From Corynebacterium jeikeium (GTDB lineage: Bacteria > Actinomycetota > Actinomycetes > Mycobacteriales > Mycobacteriaceae): 41,412 nt of DNA. The stretch covers positions 1 through 41,412 of the forward strand of contig NZ_JFCH01000033.1 of the NCBI RefSeq assembly GCF_000738175.1, in the 5' to 3' direction. The notes below the pieces were generated by a model. It did no database searches. It saw nothing but the letters and a program-made list of their open reading frames with translations, and was not told the DNA's origin. Made by a program: the position numbers and the translations under genes. Position 1 is the stretch's first letter, and the number at the start of each line of letters is the position of its first letter. Of the stretch, positions 8,772 to 20,968 are shown one piece after another.

Positions 8772-8806
8772 AAGGCCCCGGGCTCCTTGAAGGAACCCGG
8801 GGCCTT
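8772..8806. terminator. strong GC-rich hairpin between convergent GntR and tuf genes
   Basis: AAGGCCCCGGG at 8772-8782 pairs perfectly with CCCGGGGCCTT at 8796-8806, and four further pairs follow after one mismatch, leaving a tiny loop. It sits between two convergent genes and could end transcription from both sides. Neither side has a clear U tract, so the termination mode is uncertain. A second perfect hairpin, TTAGCGC-CTAAA-GCGCTAA, follows at 8814-8832. Confidence 0.6.
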
Positions 8807-8813
8807 GAACCGT

Positions 8814-8832
8814 TTAGCGCCTAAAGCGCTAA
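8814..8832. terminator. second hairpin downstream of tuf
   Basis: A perfect 7-base inverted repeat, TTAGCGC and GCGCTAA with a five-base loop, lies 25 bases beyond the tuf stop codon. Together with the larger hairpin at 8772-8806 it probably helps end or stabilise the tuf transcript. No T run follows on either strand. Confidence 0.4.
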
Positions 8833-8857
8833 GCGGTGATCATGTGAGTAGTTAAAA

Positions 8858-10048
8858 CTACTTGTTGATCTTGGTAACGCGACCAGCGCCAACGGTGCGG
8901 CCACCCTCACGGATAGCGAAGCGCAGGCCCTCGTCCATAGCAACCGGCTGGATCAGGGTGACGGACATGTCAACGTTGTCGCCCGGCATAACCATCTCGG
9001 TGCCCTCCGGCAGCTTCACAACACCGGTAACGTCGGTGGTGCGGAAGTAGAACTGCGGACGGTAGTTGTCGAAGAACGGGGTGTGGCGGCCACCCTCGTC
9101 CTTGGACAGAACGTAGACGGAGCCCTCGAACTCGGTGTGCGGGGTGTACTCGCCCGGCTTAGCAACGATCTGACCACGCTCAACGTCTTCGCGCTTCAGG
9201 CCACGCAGCAGCAGTGCGGCGTTGTCGCCAGCCTCTGCGGTGTCCAGCAGCTTGTTGAACATCTCGATGGAGGTAACGGTGGTCTTGGTGGACTTCTCGC
9301 GGATGCCCAGGATCTCGACCTCGTCGTTCAGGTTCAGGACGCCACGCTCAACACGGCCGGTAACAACGGTACCGCGGCCGGTAATGGTGAAGATGTCCTC
9401 AACCGGCATCAGGAACGGCTTGTCGGTCTCGCGCTCCGGATCCGGGATGGAGTCGTCGCAGGCCTGCATGAGCTCCAGGATCTGCTTAGCCCACTTCTCG
9501 TCGCCCTCCAGGGCCTTCAGTGCGGAGATGTGAACAACAGGTGCTTCCTCGTCGAAGTCCTGCTCAGCCAGCAGCTCGCGGACCTCCATCTCGACGAGCT
9601 CCAGCAGCTCCTCATCGTCAACCATGTCGCACTTGTTCAGTGCAACCAGGATGTACGGAACGCCAACCTGGCGAGCCAGCAGAACGTGCTCGCGGGTCTG
9701 CGGCATCGGGCCATCGGTTGCAGCAACAACCAGGATGGCGCCGTCCATCTGAGCAGCACCGGTGATCATGTTCTTGATGTAGTCAGCGTGGCCCGGAGCG
9801 TCAACGTGAGCGTAGTGGCGCTTCTCGGTCTCGTACTCAACGTGGGAGATGTTGATCGTGATGCCACGCTCCTTCTCCTCCGGCGCCTTATCGATGGCGT
9901 CGAAAGCGAAGGACTTGTTGGCCTCGGGGAATGCGTCAGCCAGAACCTTGGTGATCGCGGCAGTGGTGGTGGTCTTGCCGTGGTCGACGTGACCAATGGT
10001 GCCGATGTTTACGTGCGGCTTGGAACGCTCGAACTTAGCCTTCGCCAC
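8858..10048 (-). CDS. tuf: elongation factor Tu
   Basis: A 396-residue EF-Tu, the GTPase that delivers aminoacyl-tRNA to the ribosome. The G1 motif GHVDHGKT is at residues 19-26; DAPGHADY (G3), NKCDMVDD (G4) and SALKAL (G5) follow in order. Domains 2 and 3 include [17 protein letters not shown] and the C-terminal [15 protein letters not shown]. The start is GTG, preceded by an AGGAGGA ribosome site. In many bacteria tuf directly follows fusA; here a 463-base gap with hairpins and a candidate promoter suggests an independent unit. Confidence 0.99.
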   Translation of the reverse strand: MAKAKFERSKPHVNIGTIGHVDHGKTTTTAAITKVLADAFPEANKSFAFDAIDKAPEEKERGITINISHVEYETEKRHYAHVDAPGHADYIKNMITGAAQMDGAILVVAATDGPMPQTREHVLLARQVGVPYILVALNKCDMVDDEELLELVEMEVRELLAEQDFDEEAPVVHISALKALEGDEKWAKQILELMQACDDSIPDPERETDKPFLMPVEDIFTITGRGTVVTGRVERGVLNLNDEVEILGIREKSTKTTVTSIEMFNKLLDTAEAGDNAALLLRGLKREDVERGQIVAKPGEYTPHTEFEGSVYVLSKDEGGRHTPFFDNYRPQFYFRTTDVTGVVKLPEGTEMVMPGDNVDMSVTLIQPVAMDEGLRFAIREGGRTVGAGRVTKINK

Positions 10049-10179
10049 TTTGTGTCCTCCTGGACTGCTCGGTGGCTACGACTCTCGCAGCCACATTAAC
10101 TTTTATTGCCAACCAGTTGCTTCCCCGCAGTTTACGGGTCGCCCACTGGCTAGTTTTCTTACTTCTTGCCGAATATCAG

Positions 10180-10185
10180 ATTATC
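10180..10185 (-). promoter_or_regulatory. candidate -10 element for tuf
   Basis: The minus strand reads GATAAT here, inside an AT-rich patch about 130 bases before the tuf start. No convincing -35 hexamer is found at 16-18 bases, which is common for corynebacterial promoters. Only weak support. Confidence 0.3.
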
Positions 10186-10434
10186 CGTGTAACGAACATC
10201 TTCGCCTCGACTTTGTGCTTCGAGGCCAGTCGCGCTACACGCGAACTGGGTAACGGCCAGCACACCGCATCCTACGTCACTTTTGCCATCTAGAAAAATT
10301 TGCCTCTGGGAGCAAACCTAAAACCCCACGAACATTGGGGTAATCAAGTTTTCTATGTGGTTGTTTATTGACGCAGGGCTACGCCGTGCTGACCCCTACC
10401 CCGCAAGGCCCTTGGGCCCGTGATGTTCCCGCGA

Positions 10435-10460
10435 CAGGCGCCCGGGGTGGTGGGCGCCTG
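10435..10460 (-). terminator. candidate fusA terminator hairpin
   Basis: Nine perfect base pairs (CAGGCGCCC with GGGCGCCTG) enclose an eight-base loop, 51 bases downstream of the fusA stop codon. The minus strand has no T run after the stem, so efficient intrinsic termination is uncertain. Confidence 0.45.
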
Positions 10461-10511
10461 AGGGGGCGTCACAAAGCTAAAGAAACCTTGCTTGGGGTCT
10501 TGCTTTAAGGG

Positions 10512-12626
10512 TTAAGCGTTGCCGCCAGTGCGCTCCGCGATGATCTCGGATGCGACGTTGGTCGGAACCTCGCCGTAGGAGTCGAAGATCATGGAGAAGT
10601 TTGCACGGCCGGCGGTGCGGGAACGCAGGTCGCCGATGTAGCCGAACATCTCGGACAGCGGCACCTTAGCCTTGACGATCTTGGCGCCAGCGCGGTCGTC
10701 CATGGAGGAAACCTGGCCACGGCGAGAGTTGATGTCGCCGATGACATCGCCCATGTACTCCTCAGGCGTGATGACCTCAACGGCCATCAGCGGCTCCAGC
10801 AGAACCGGCTTTGCCTTAGCAACGGCCTCCTTCAGAGCCTGAGAGCCGGCCAGCTTGAAGGCCATCTCGGAGGAGTCGACCTCGTGGTAAGCACCATCCA
10901 GCAGGGTGGCCTTGATGTTCACCAGCGGGAAGCCCGCCAGGTAGCCGTACTGCATAGCGTCCTGAATACCAGCGTCGACGGACGGGATGTACTCCTTCGG
11001 CACGCGGCCACCGGTGACCTCGTTGACGAACTCGTAGGTCTCCTCGGAGCCCTCCTCCGGCTGGTAAGGCTCGATCGCGACGATAACGCGAGCGAACTGA
11101 CCGGAACCACCAGTCTGCTTCTTGTGGGTGTATTCCAGCTTCTCCACCGGCTTGCGGATGGTCTCGCGGTAAGCAACCTGCGGGTTACCGATGTTTGCCT
11201 CGACCTTGAACTCACGCTTCATACGGTCCACCAGGACGTCCAGGTGCAGCTCGCCCATACCGCCGATAACGGTCTGGCCGGTCTCCTCGTCCAGCTTAAC
11301 GGTGAAGGTCGGGTCCTCTTCTGCCAGCTTCTGGATGGCGGTACCCAGCTTCTCCTGGTCGGACTTGGTCTTCGGCTCGATGGCCACCTCGATAACCGGA
11401 TCCGGGAAGTCCATGGACTCCAGGATCACCGGATCCTGTGCGTCACACAGGGTGTCGCCCGTGGTCGTATCCTTCAGACCGATGAAGGCGTAGATGTGAC
11501 CCGCGGAAGCGCGATCCACCGGCTGCTCCTTGTTGGAGTGCATCTGGAACAGCTTACCGATGCGCTCCTTCTTCTCCTTGGTGGAGTTCGTGACCTGCGC
11601 ACCGGACTCGACGGAGCCGGAGTACACGCGGACGTAGGTCAGCTTGCCGAAGAACGGGTGAACAGCCACCTTGAAAGCCAGAGCGGAGAACGGCTCGTCC
11701 TTGGACGGCTTGCGCAGCTTCTCGGCCTCCGGCTCCTTCGGATCGTGGCCGACGATGGAGCCAACGTCCATCGGGTTCGGCAGGAAGTCGATCACAGCGT
11801 CCAGCATCGGCTGGATACCCTTGTTCTTGTAGGCGGAGCCACAGTACACCGGGTAGACCTCGGAGTTGATGGTCAGCTTACGGATCTGAGCCTTCAGCTC
11901 GTCGACGGTGATTTCCTCACCGGCGAAGTAGCGCTCCATGAGCTCCTCGTCGGACTCTGCAACAGTCTCGATGAGCTTCTCGCGGTACTCCTCAGCCTTC
12001 TCCTTCAGATCCTCCGGGATCTCCTCGTAGGTCGGCTCGGTACCGATCTCGACCTTGCCGCGCCAGGTCAGGGCGCGCATGTTCAACAGGTCGACGATGC
12101 CGTCAAAGTCGTCCTCAGCACCGATCGGCAGAGCCATCACCAGCGGCTTTGCGCCCAGGCGGTCAACGATGGTCTGCACGGTGTAGTAGAAGTCCGCACC
12201 CAGCTTGTCCATCTTGTTGACGAAGCAGATACGCGGAACGTCGTACTTGGTTGCCTGGCGCCAGACCTGCTCGGACTGCGGCTCCACGCCTTCCTTGGCG
12301 TCGAACACAGCGACGGCACCGTCCAGAACACGCAGGGAACGCTCCACCTCAACGGTGAAGTCCACGTGACCCGGGGTGTCGATGATGTTGATCTGGTTGC
12401 CTTCCCAGAAACAGGTGGTAGCGGCGGACGTAATGGTAATTCCGCGCTCCTTCTCCTGCTCCATCCAGTCCATCGTGGAGGCGCCATCGTGGGTCTCACC
12501 GACCTTACGGTTGATGCCGGTGTAGAAAAGGATGCGCTCCGTGGTGGTCGTCTTACCAGCATCGATGTGCGCCATGATGCCGATGTTGCGGACCTTTTTC
12601 AGGTCGGTCAACGCTTCAAGTGCCAC
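10512..12626 (-). CDS. fusA: elongation factor G
   Basis: A 704-residue EF-G, the GTPase that drives ribosomal translocation. I choose the GTG at 12626 because the protein then starts [26 protein letters not shown], the usual EF-G start in relatives. The frame is open for 32 more codons, but these encode nothing EF-G-like. Motifs: AHIDAGKT (residues 19-26), [18 protein letters not shown], the domain II region [22 protein letters not shown], and the domain IV/V stretch [19 protein letters not shown] with [25 protein letters not shown]. The ribosome site is weak (GGGG). A terminator separates it from rpsG, so it has its own promoter or depends on read-through. Confidence 0.97.
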   Translation of the reverse strand: MALEALTDLKKVRNIGIMAHIDAGKTTTTERILFYTGINRKVGETHDGASTMDWMEQEKERGITITSAATTCFWEGNQINIIDTPGHVDFTVEVERSLRVLDGAVAVFDAKEGVEPQSEQVWRQATKYDVPRICFVNKMDKLGADFYYTVQTIVDRLGAKPLVMALPIGAEDDFDGIVDLLNMRALTWRGKVEIGTEPTYEEIPEDLKEKAEEYREKLIETVAESDEELMERYFAGEEITVDELKAQIRKLTINSEVYPVYCGSAYKNKGIQPMLDAVIDFLPNPMDVGSIVGHDPKEPEAEKLRKPSKDEPFSALAFKVAVHPFFGKLTYVRVYSGSVESGAQVTNSTKEKKERIGKLFQMHSNKEQPVDRASAGHIYAFIGLKDTTTGDTLCDAQDPVILESMDFPDPVIEVAIEPKTKSDQEKLGTAIQKLAEEDPTFTVKLDEETGQTVIGGMGELHLDVLVDRMKREFKVEANIGNPQVAYRETIRKPVEKLEYTHKKQTGGSGQFARVIVAIEPYQPEEGSEETYEFVNEVTGGRVPKEYIPSVDAGIQDAMQYGYLAGFPLVNIKATLLDGAYHEVDSSEMAFKLAGSQALKEAVAKAKPVLLEPLMAVEVITPEEYMGDVIGDINSRRGQVSSMDDRAGAKIVKAKVPLSEMFGYIGDLRSRTAGRANFSMIFDSYGEVPTNVASEIIAERTGGNA

Positions 12627-12809
12627 TGGGTTACCCCGCTCATTTCGTTGTTGAGCGACTTGGCCGGAACTTCCATGTTGTTCACATTGTTGTTCTTCAA
12701 GTGCTTTAAAAAAGCCCCGCAAGCCGCAGGCGATTATGTACTCGTTCTATTGTGCCAGCTTTGTGCTGTCACGTCGCGTCGAGGGGTTCTTGACGCCCTC
12801 ACGCGGTCA
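12627..12809 (-). other. spacer between the rpsG terminator and fusA
   Basis: This roughly 180-base stretch should hold the fusA promoter, because a strong terminator lies just before it. On the minus strand AT-rich hexamers such as CACAAT and CATAAT occur around 12731-12755, but none is paired with a good -35. A GC-rich stretch followed by six T residues at 12708-12732 forms only a short stem. Confidence 0.4.
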
Positions 12810-12863
12810 ATAAAAACTATAGCCCCACTACCCGGATATGAAGTTTGGGCGGTGAGGCTATAG
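12810..12863 (-). terminator. rho-independent terminator after rpsG
   Basis: On the minus strand CTATAGCCTCAC (12863-12852) pairs with GTGGGGCTATAG (12828-12817) through 12 pairs including one G-U, with a 23-base loop, and is followed directly by TTTTTATT. Stem plus U tract makes this a convincing intrinsic terminator only nine bases after the rpsG stop. It divides rpsL-rpsG from fusA. Confidence 0.85.
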
Positions 12864-12871
12864 AGCCGCTG

Positions 12872-13342
12872 CTACCAGCGGTAGTGGGCGAAGGCGCGGT
12901 TGGCCTCTGCCATCTTGTGGGTGTCTTCGCGACGCTTCACGGATGCACCCAGGCCGTTGGATGCGTCCAGGATCTCGTTGGCGAGACGCTCGGTCATAGT
13001 GTTCTCACGACGCTGACGGGTGAAGGTCACCAGCCAACGCAGTGCCAGAGTGGTGGAACGGCCGGGGCGAACCTCAACCGGCACCTGGTAGGTAGCGCCA
13101 CCAACACGGCGGGAGCGAACCTCAAGAGCCGGCTTGACGTTGTCGAGAGCCTTCTTCAGGGTGAGGATCGGATCGGTACCGGTCTTCTCGCGGCACTGCT
13201 CCAGTGCGCCGTAGACGATGCGCTCTGCGGTGGACTTCTTACCGTCAAGGAGAACCTTGTTCACCAGCTGGGAGACGAGAACGTCGCCGTAAACTGGATC
13301 CTTGACTAGCTGTCGGGAAGGTGCTGGACCCTTACGTGGCAT
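12872..13342 (-). CDS. rpsG: 30S ribosomal protein S7
   Basis: A 156-residue S7, the primary assembly protein of the 30S head. [44 protein letters not shown] opens the protein. The [24 protein letters not shown] block and the [35 protein letters not shown] end are conserved. It begins three bases after rpsL and ends in front of a strong terminator. In E. coli S7 represses str-operon translation; no such site was identified here. Confidence 0.98.
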   Translation of the reverse strand: MPRKGPAPSRQLVKDPVYGDVLVSQLVNKVLLDGKKSTAERIVYGALEQCREKTGTDPILTLKKALDNVKPALEVRSRRVGGATYQVPVEVRPGRSTTLALRWLVTFTRQRRENTMTERLANEILDASNGLGASVKRREDTHKMAEANRAFAHYRW

Positions 13343-13345
13343 TGT

Positions 13346-13717
13346 TTACTTCTCCTTCTTAGCGCCGTAGCGGGAACGTGCCTGCTTGCGGTCCTTGACA
13401 CCCTGGGTGTCGAGGGAACCACGCACGATCTTGTAACGAACACCCGGGAGGTCCTTCACACGACCACCGCGGACGAGCACCATGGAGTGCTCCTGCAGGT
13501 TGTGGCCCTCACCCGGGATGTAGGCGGAAACCTCGATACCGGAGGTCAGGCGAACACGGGCAACCTTACGCAGTGCGGAGTTCGGCTTCTTCGGGGTGGT
13601 GGTGTACACGCGGGTGCACACGCCACGGCGCTGCGGGGAGCCCTTCAGGGCTGCCGTGGCAACCTCGGACTTCTTGCTGTGGCGGCCCTTGCGGACCAGC
13701 TGCTGAATAGTTGGCAT
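13346..13717 (-). CDS. rpsL: 30S ribosomal protein S12
   Basis: A 123-residue S12, the accuracy-centre protein of the 30S subunit. The ATG at 13717 gives the universal start [12 protein letters not shown]; a longer open frame upstream encodes nothing recognisable. Lysines 43 ([13 protein letters not shown]) and 88 ([12 protein letters not shown]), where substitutions cause streptomycin resistance in mycobacteria and other bacteria, are both wild type. The ribosome site is an AAAGAAAG tract. It is the first gene of the rpsL-rpsG unit, with a roughly 375-base region shared with the divergent hrpB gene. Confidence 0.98.
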   Translation of the reverse strand: MPTIQQLVRKGRHSKKSEVATAALKGSPQRRGVCTRVYTTTPKKPNSALRKVARVRLTSGIEVSAYIPGEGHNLQEHSMVLVRGGRVKDLPGVRYKIVRGSLDTQGVKDRKQARSRYGAKKEK

Positions 13718-13988
13718 AGATGAACTTTCTTTCGGTTCTTTTCGGTGCAGTTGCGCAGTGCCGCAACTTCGGAAGTGGCTGCCCTGCGGGTTGAGCATCT
13801 GTAGCTTGAGGATCTCAAAAGGATCTGCACACACGAAAAATAAGGGGCTCTTCCTTACGGGGCCTCTTCCGTGGTGTATCACCCCACGCAATAACGTGGA
13901 GATCCCTGCATCGCACCCCAGCTGCACAACCGGCCTGCGCTAACTCGGTTAGCTTGTGGCCGCCACTGCACCAGCGGAGACAATACAA

Positions 13989-14002
13989 TCTACGTTCGTA
14001 GA
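13989..14002. promoter_or_regulatory. 14-base palindrome between rpsL and hrpB
   Basis: TCTACG-TT-CGTAGA is perfectly symmetrical apart from its two-base centre and directly follows a TACAAT hexamer on the plus strand. Its position between divergent genes is that of an operator. No regulator can be named. Confidence 0.3.
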
Positions 14003-14079
14003 GCTTAATACACCTTGCCTGCGCTACCAAATTCCCGGTTGAACAGCGTCCTCAGTCCCTCCCTGGCTGGCACCGTGCT

Positions 14080-14085
14080 TACAAT
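14080..14085 (+). promoter_or_regulatory. -10 element suggesting a leaderless hrpB transcript
   Basis: TACAAT ends seven bases before the ATG at 14093, exactly the distance expected if transcription starts at the A of the start codon. No ribosome site precedes that ATG. Leaderless mRNAs are frequent in Corynebacterium and its relatives. No good -35 hexamer is present. Confidence 0.5.
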
Positions 14086-14092
14086 TATCCCG

Positions 14093-16528
14093 ATGCCTTC
14101 CCACCAGTTTGACCTCGCAACCATAGGAGCGGGCCTGCCCGCCGCCGAGCTTCTACCGCGCATCCCGGAGCGCGGCCCACTGGTGGTGGAGGCTCCCCCT
14201 GGAACCGGTAAGACAACCCTCCTGCCGCCCGCACTGTCCAATATTCTGTCAAGTACAGCCGACGAAGTCGCGGCGCCCTCAAAAGCCTCCACGACCACCT
14301 CGGCCACCCCGCCGAAAGTCCTGGTCACCGCGCCTCGCCGCGTGGCCGTCCGCGCCGCCGCCCGGCGCCTCGCCCACCTCGACGGCTCCCGCGTAGGCGA
14401 CCGCGTCGGCTACAGCATCCGTGGAGAACACCACCCCGGCAGCCTCGTGGAATTCGTCACCCCCGGCGTGCTCCTCAACCGCCTCCTGGCCGACCCCGCA
14501 CTCGAAGGCGTGGGTTCGGTCCTCATCGACGAAGTCCACGAGCGCCAACTGGATTCTGACCTCGTGCTCGCCATGTGCCAGGAAGTCGCCCTGCTGCGCG
14601 AAGGCGACCCCGCCGGGGAGCTCTACCTCTGCGCAATGTCCGCCACCGTCGACACGCAGAAGCTCGCCGACTATATGGGCGCGCAGATCGTCTCCACCCC
14701 AGCGGTCACCCATCCGCTCGAGGTCACATACCACCCGCACCCCGAGCGCGCCCAGGGCTCGCCCGCGTTCTACCGCCACGTCGCGAACCTCGCCCTGCAG
14801 GCTCACTCGCACCATCTTGATTCCGGCCATCCTGACCACCGCACGCTGGTCTTCGTGCCCGGCCGCAAGGAGATCGACTGGGTGAGCTCTCACCTGCCCG
14901 ATTCCGCCCCGCTCCACGGCGGCCTGGATTCACGCGAACAAGATGCCGCCCTGACCGGCCGCTCCCCCATCGTCGTCGCCACCTCCATCGCCGAGTCCTC
15001 GCTGACCGTCCCCGGCGTGCACGCGGTCATCGACGCTGGTCTTTCCCGTACACCCCGCCGTGATCAAGCCCGCGGGATGACGGGTCTGGTCACCACCTCC
15101 ACTTCCAAGGCCAGCGCCGATCAGCGTGCCGGCCGCGCCGGTCGCCTCGGCCCCGGCCAGGTCTATCGCGCCTACTCCGCAGCCGACTATTCCCACTTCG
15201 CACCGGACATCACCCCGGAGATCCTCTCGTCGGACCTCGTCGCCGCCGCCCTAACCCTCGCTGCTTGGGGGTCGCCCGATATTTCTCTTCTGGACGCCCC
15301 TCCGGCCGCTACCCTCACCGAAGCCAACCGGGAACTGCACGCCTTGGGCGCGCTGGACGGGAACGGCACGATTACCGAGACGGGTCAGAAGCTCGCGCGC
15401 ATTCCCGCCGACCCACGCCTCGGGGCGGCACTGCTGGCGCACGGCTCAGGCGCTGCCGAGGTTGTGGCCGCGCTGTCGACCGGCCTGCAGGGGGATCTCG
15501 CCGAGGCGAAGCCGCAGGCCTCCGAGGTGCGCCGCTTCGCGCGGATGGTGGACGACCGCGGCCCGGCCACTTCCGGCGAGGTTGTAGCCTCCGCATACCC
15601 CGACCGCGTTGCGAAGCTGGTGGATAGCGGCAGCCGCAGCGCTGGCAACGCCAGAGGTAGCGGCGAGGATGCCGAGTATTTACTGGCCTCCGGCACCCGC
15701 GCCACCCTCGCGCCGGAGCTACGCCGCCCGCTCGGCGGCTCCGAATGGCTGGCGGTTGCGGAGGTCCAGCTTGGCCGAACTCCCCTGATCCGCGCGGCCG
15801 CCCGGCTAGACGAACCCGACCTAGCGCAAGTGCGGGAGGACGTCACTGCGCGCATCGCCGACGGTAAGCTCCGTGCGCGGCGTACCCGCCACCTCGGAGC
15901 CATCGAGCTATCCAGCACCCCAGTATCCATAAATCAGCTGGGTGCAGAAGAGACAACCCAGGCCATCGCGGCCTTGGCTGCCAAGGGGCTTGGGTGGCTA
16001 CAGATGACGGAGGGGGCGTCAAGAATAAAAGAAAGAGTCGACTACCTCCGTGAGCAGCTCGGCGAACCGTGGCCGGACCTGGCGGCAGGCGACTACACGC
16101 CCGAGGCCGAACGGGTTGTGGCGGGCGAAAGGATCGCCGACATCAGCGCTTACCAGGCGATCATGCGGCAACTGCCGTGGCCCGAGGCAGGGCAGATGGA
16201 CGAGCTCGCGCCGGAACGGCTGGAAGTCCCCAGCGGATCAGCTCCGAAGGTTCACTACGAAACCGGGCGGCCGATTGTGCGCGTCAAGCTGCAGGAATGC
16301 TTTGGCCTAGCGGGCTCCCCCACCATCGCAGGGCAAAAAGTTCTGTTCCACCTACTATCGCCAGCGGGACGCGAGCTGGCCGTCACCGACGATCTGAAGA
16401 GCTTCTGGGACGGCCCCTACCAGGGCGTGCGCAAGGACATGCGCGGGCGCTATCCGAAGCACCCGTGGCCCGAGGATCCGTGGTCGGCAACGGCAACGAA
16501 GAAGACGAAGCGGGCGCTAGGTAGTTAG
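14093..16528 (+). CDS. hrpB: HrpB-type DEAH-box ATP-dependent helicase
   Basis: An 811-residue member of the DExH RNA helicase family. The P-loop APPGTGKTT is at residues 34-42, the DEVH box at 146-149 (LIDEVHERQLDSDL), SATVD is motif III, LVFVPGRKEI opens the second RecA domain and QRAGRAGR (motif VI) starts at 344. The C-terminal third carries the HrpB-specific region, ending in FWDGPYQGVRKDMRGRYPKHPWPEDP. The ATG at 14093 is preferred over a TTG at 14015, because the HrpB homology begins shortly after it and a -10 element sits at leaderless distance. The gene diverges from rpsL and overlaps the following small minus-strand gene by four bases at its stop. The cellular role of HrpB helicases is poorly defined. 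Confidence 0.92.
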   Translation: MPSHQFDLATIGAGLPAAELLPRIPERGPLVVEAPPGTGKTTLLPPALSNILSSTADEVAAPSKASTTTSATPPKVLVTAPRRVAVRAAARRLAHLDGSRVGDRVGYSIRGEHHPGSLVEFVTPGVLLNRLLADPALEGVGSVLIDEVHERQLDSDLVLAMCQEVALLREGDPAGELYLCAMSATVDTQKLADYMGAQIVSTPAVTHPLEVTYHPHPERAQGSPAFYRHVANLALQAHSHHLDSGHPDHRTLVFVPGRKEIDWVSSHLPDSAPLHGGLDSREQDAALTGRSPIVVATSIAESSLTVPGVHAVIDAGLSRTPRRDQARGMTGLVTTSTSKASADQRAGRAGRLGPGQVYRAYSAADYSHFAPDITPEILSSDLVAAALTLAAWGSPDISLLDAPPAATLTEANRELHALGALDGNGTITETGQKLARIPADPRLGAALLAHGSGAAEVVAALSTGLQGDLAEAKPQASEVRRFARMVDDRGPATSGEVVASAYPDRVAKLVDSGSRSAGNARGSGEDAEYLLASGTRATLAPELRRPLGGSEWLAVAEVQLGRTPLIRAAARLDEPDLAQVREDVTARIADGKLRARRTRHLGAIELSSTPVSINQLGAEETTQAIAALAAKGLGWLQMTEGASRIKERVDYLREQLGEPWPDLAAGDYTPEAERVVAGERIADISAYQAIMRQLPWPEAGQMDELAPERLEVPSGSAPKVHYETGRPIVRVKLQECFGLAGSPTIAGQKVLFHLLSPAGRELAVTDDLKSFWDGPYQGVRKDMRGRYPKHPWPEDPWSATATKKTKRALGS

Positions 16529-16788
16529 CGGCGCTTGCTGCCGAAAGTCTTAGTGAAGTTCAGGCCGCGGATCGGGGTGCGGATCGTCACGGACTGGCGG
16601 CCATCAGCACGCTGCGTAATGCGCATCGGCCCAACGCGAGTGGATCCACCTACGCCCCCGGAAGAGGTGTTAATGCGGAACGGACCGAAGTTCTTGGAAT
16701 TGCGAAACATCATACCCATGCAGCACATCATAGAGCACCGCATGCCGTAGACACGCAAAAGCGGACGCCTCCCCAAGTACAAAGTCAC
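16525..16788 (-). CDS. small DUF4236-like protein
   Basis: A short basic protein (up to 87 residues). Its C-terminal 60 residues, from MMFRNSKNFGPFRINTSSGG through VGPMRITQRADGRQSVTIRTPIRGLNFTK, follow the pattern of DUF4236 proteins: a GPFRINxSxxGxG start and a later T-x-x-x-P-x-x-GL motif. The start is unclear. The longest frame uses GTG at 16788; a TTG at 16758 is nine bases after a GGGGAGG site; ATGs at 16719 and 16713 would give the bare domain. If the longer form is made, its N-terminus is unusually rich in Met and Cys (MRCSMMCCMGMM). Its stop overlaps the end of hrpB. Function unknown. Confidence 0.6.
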   Translation of the reverse strand: MTLYLGRRPLLRVYGMRCSMMCCMGMMFRNSKNFGPFRINTSSGGVGGSTRVGPMRITQRADGRQSVTIRTPIRGLNFTKTFGSKRR

Positions 16789-16825
16789 TGGTACAAGGGG
16801 AAGCGCCCGCTAAAGGCTGCTGGCC

Positions 16826-16842
16826 GCCCGCCAGTTGCGGGC
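16826..16842 (-). terminator. small hairpin after rpoC
   Basis: GCCCGC-CAGTT-GCGGGC is a perfect six-pair hairpin 21 bases beyond the rpoC stop. The minus strand lacks a T run after it, so it is only a candidate end of the rpoBC transcript. Confidence 0.35.
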
Positions 16843-16862
16843 AACCACTAAGCAAATCCGAA

Positions 16863-20834
<3,972 letters not shown>

Positions 20835-20968
20835 GTGGACTTCCTTTCCCCTCCTCTTTCCGGAGGGCTTTGGGTAGTTACGGCGTCTTAAGCTGTGTTG
20901 TTTGTCGGGCTCAGACGCCGAAAATACGGCGAATGTACGAAAGTCAGATGTTTAGGGTCGTCAACGCC

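Larger units (their letters stand above)
10049..10511 (-). other. intergenic region between fusA and tuf
   Basis: No gene is seen in these 463 bases. On the minus strand a 9-base-pair hairpin (CAGGCGCCC with GGGCGCCTG, 10435-10460) lies about 50 bases after the fusA stop. A smaller one (CCCCA-TGGGG, 10324-10340) is followed by TTTTAGG. GATAAT at 10185-10180 (minus) is a plausible -10 element for tuf, leaving a leader of about 120 bases. Together these suggest fusA termination and a separate tuf promoter. Confidence 0.55.
13718..14092. other. divergent regulatory region between rpsL and hrpB
   Basis: No gene is convincing in these 375 bases. The minus-strand leader of rpsL contains a short hairpin TAAGG-AAGAGCC-CCTTA followed by five T residues (about 13838-13858), which could attenuate rpsL. 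Further out a perfect palindrome TCTACG-TT-CGTAGA lies at 13989-14002. On the plus strand TACAAT hexamers at 13984-13989 and 14080-14085 are good -10 candidates for hrpB. Confidence 0.5.

Noticed and set aside
12627..12722. N-terminal extension of fusA from an upstream ATG
   Set aside because: The extra 32 residues are not found in EF-G; the GTG at 12626 gives the normal length and start.
12708..12732. Terminator or attenuator in the fusA leader
   Set aside because: Six T residues follow a GC-rich stretch on the minus strand, but only about four pairs can form, so the stem is too weak.
13718..13927. N-terminal extension of rpsL
   Set aside because: The 70 extra codons resemble nothing, while S12 universally begins at the internal MPTIQQL.
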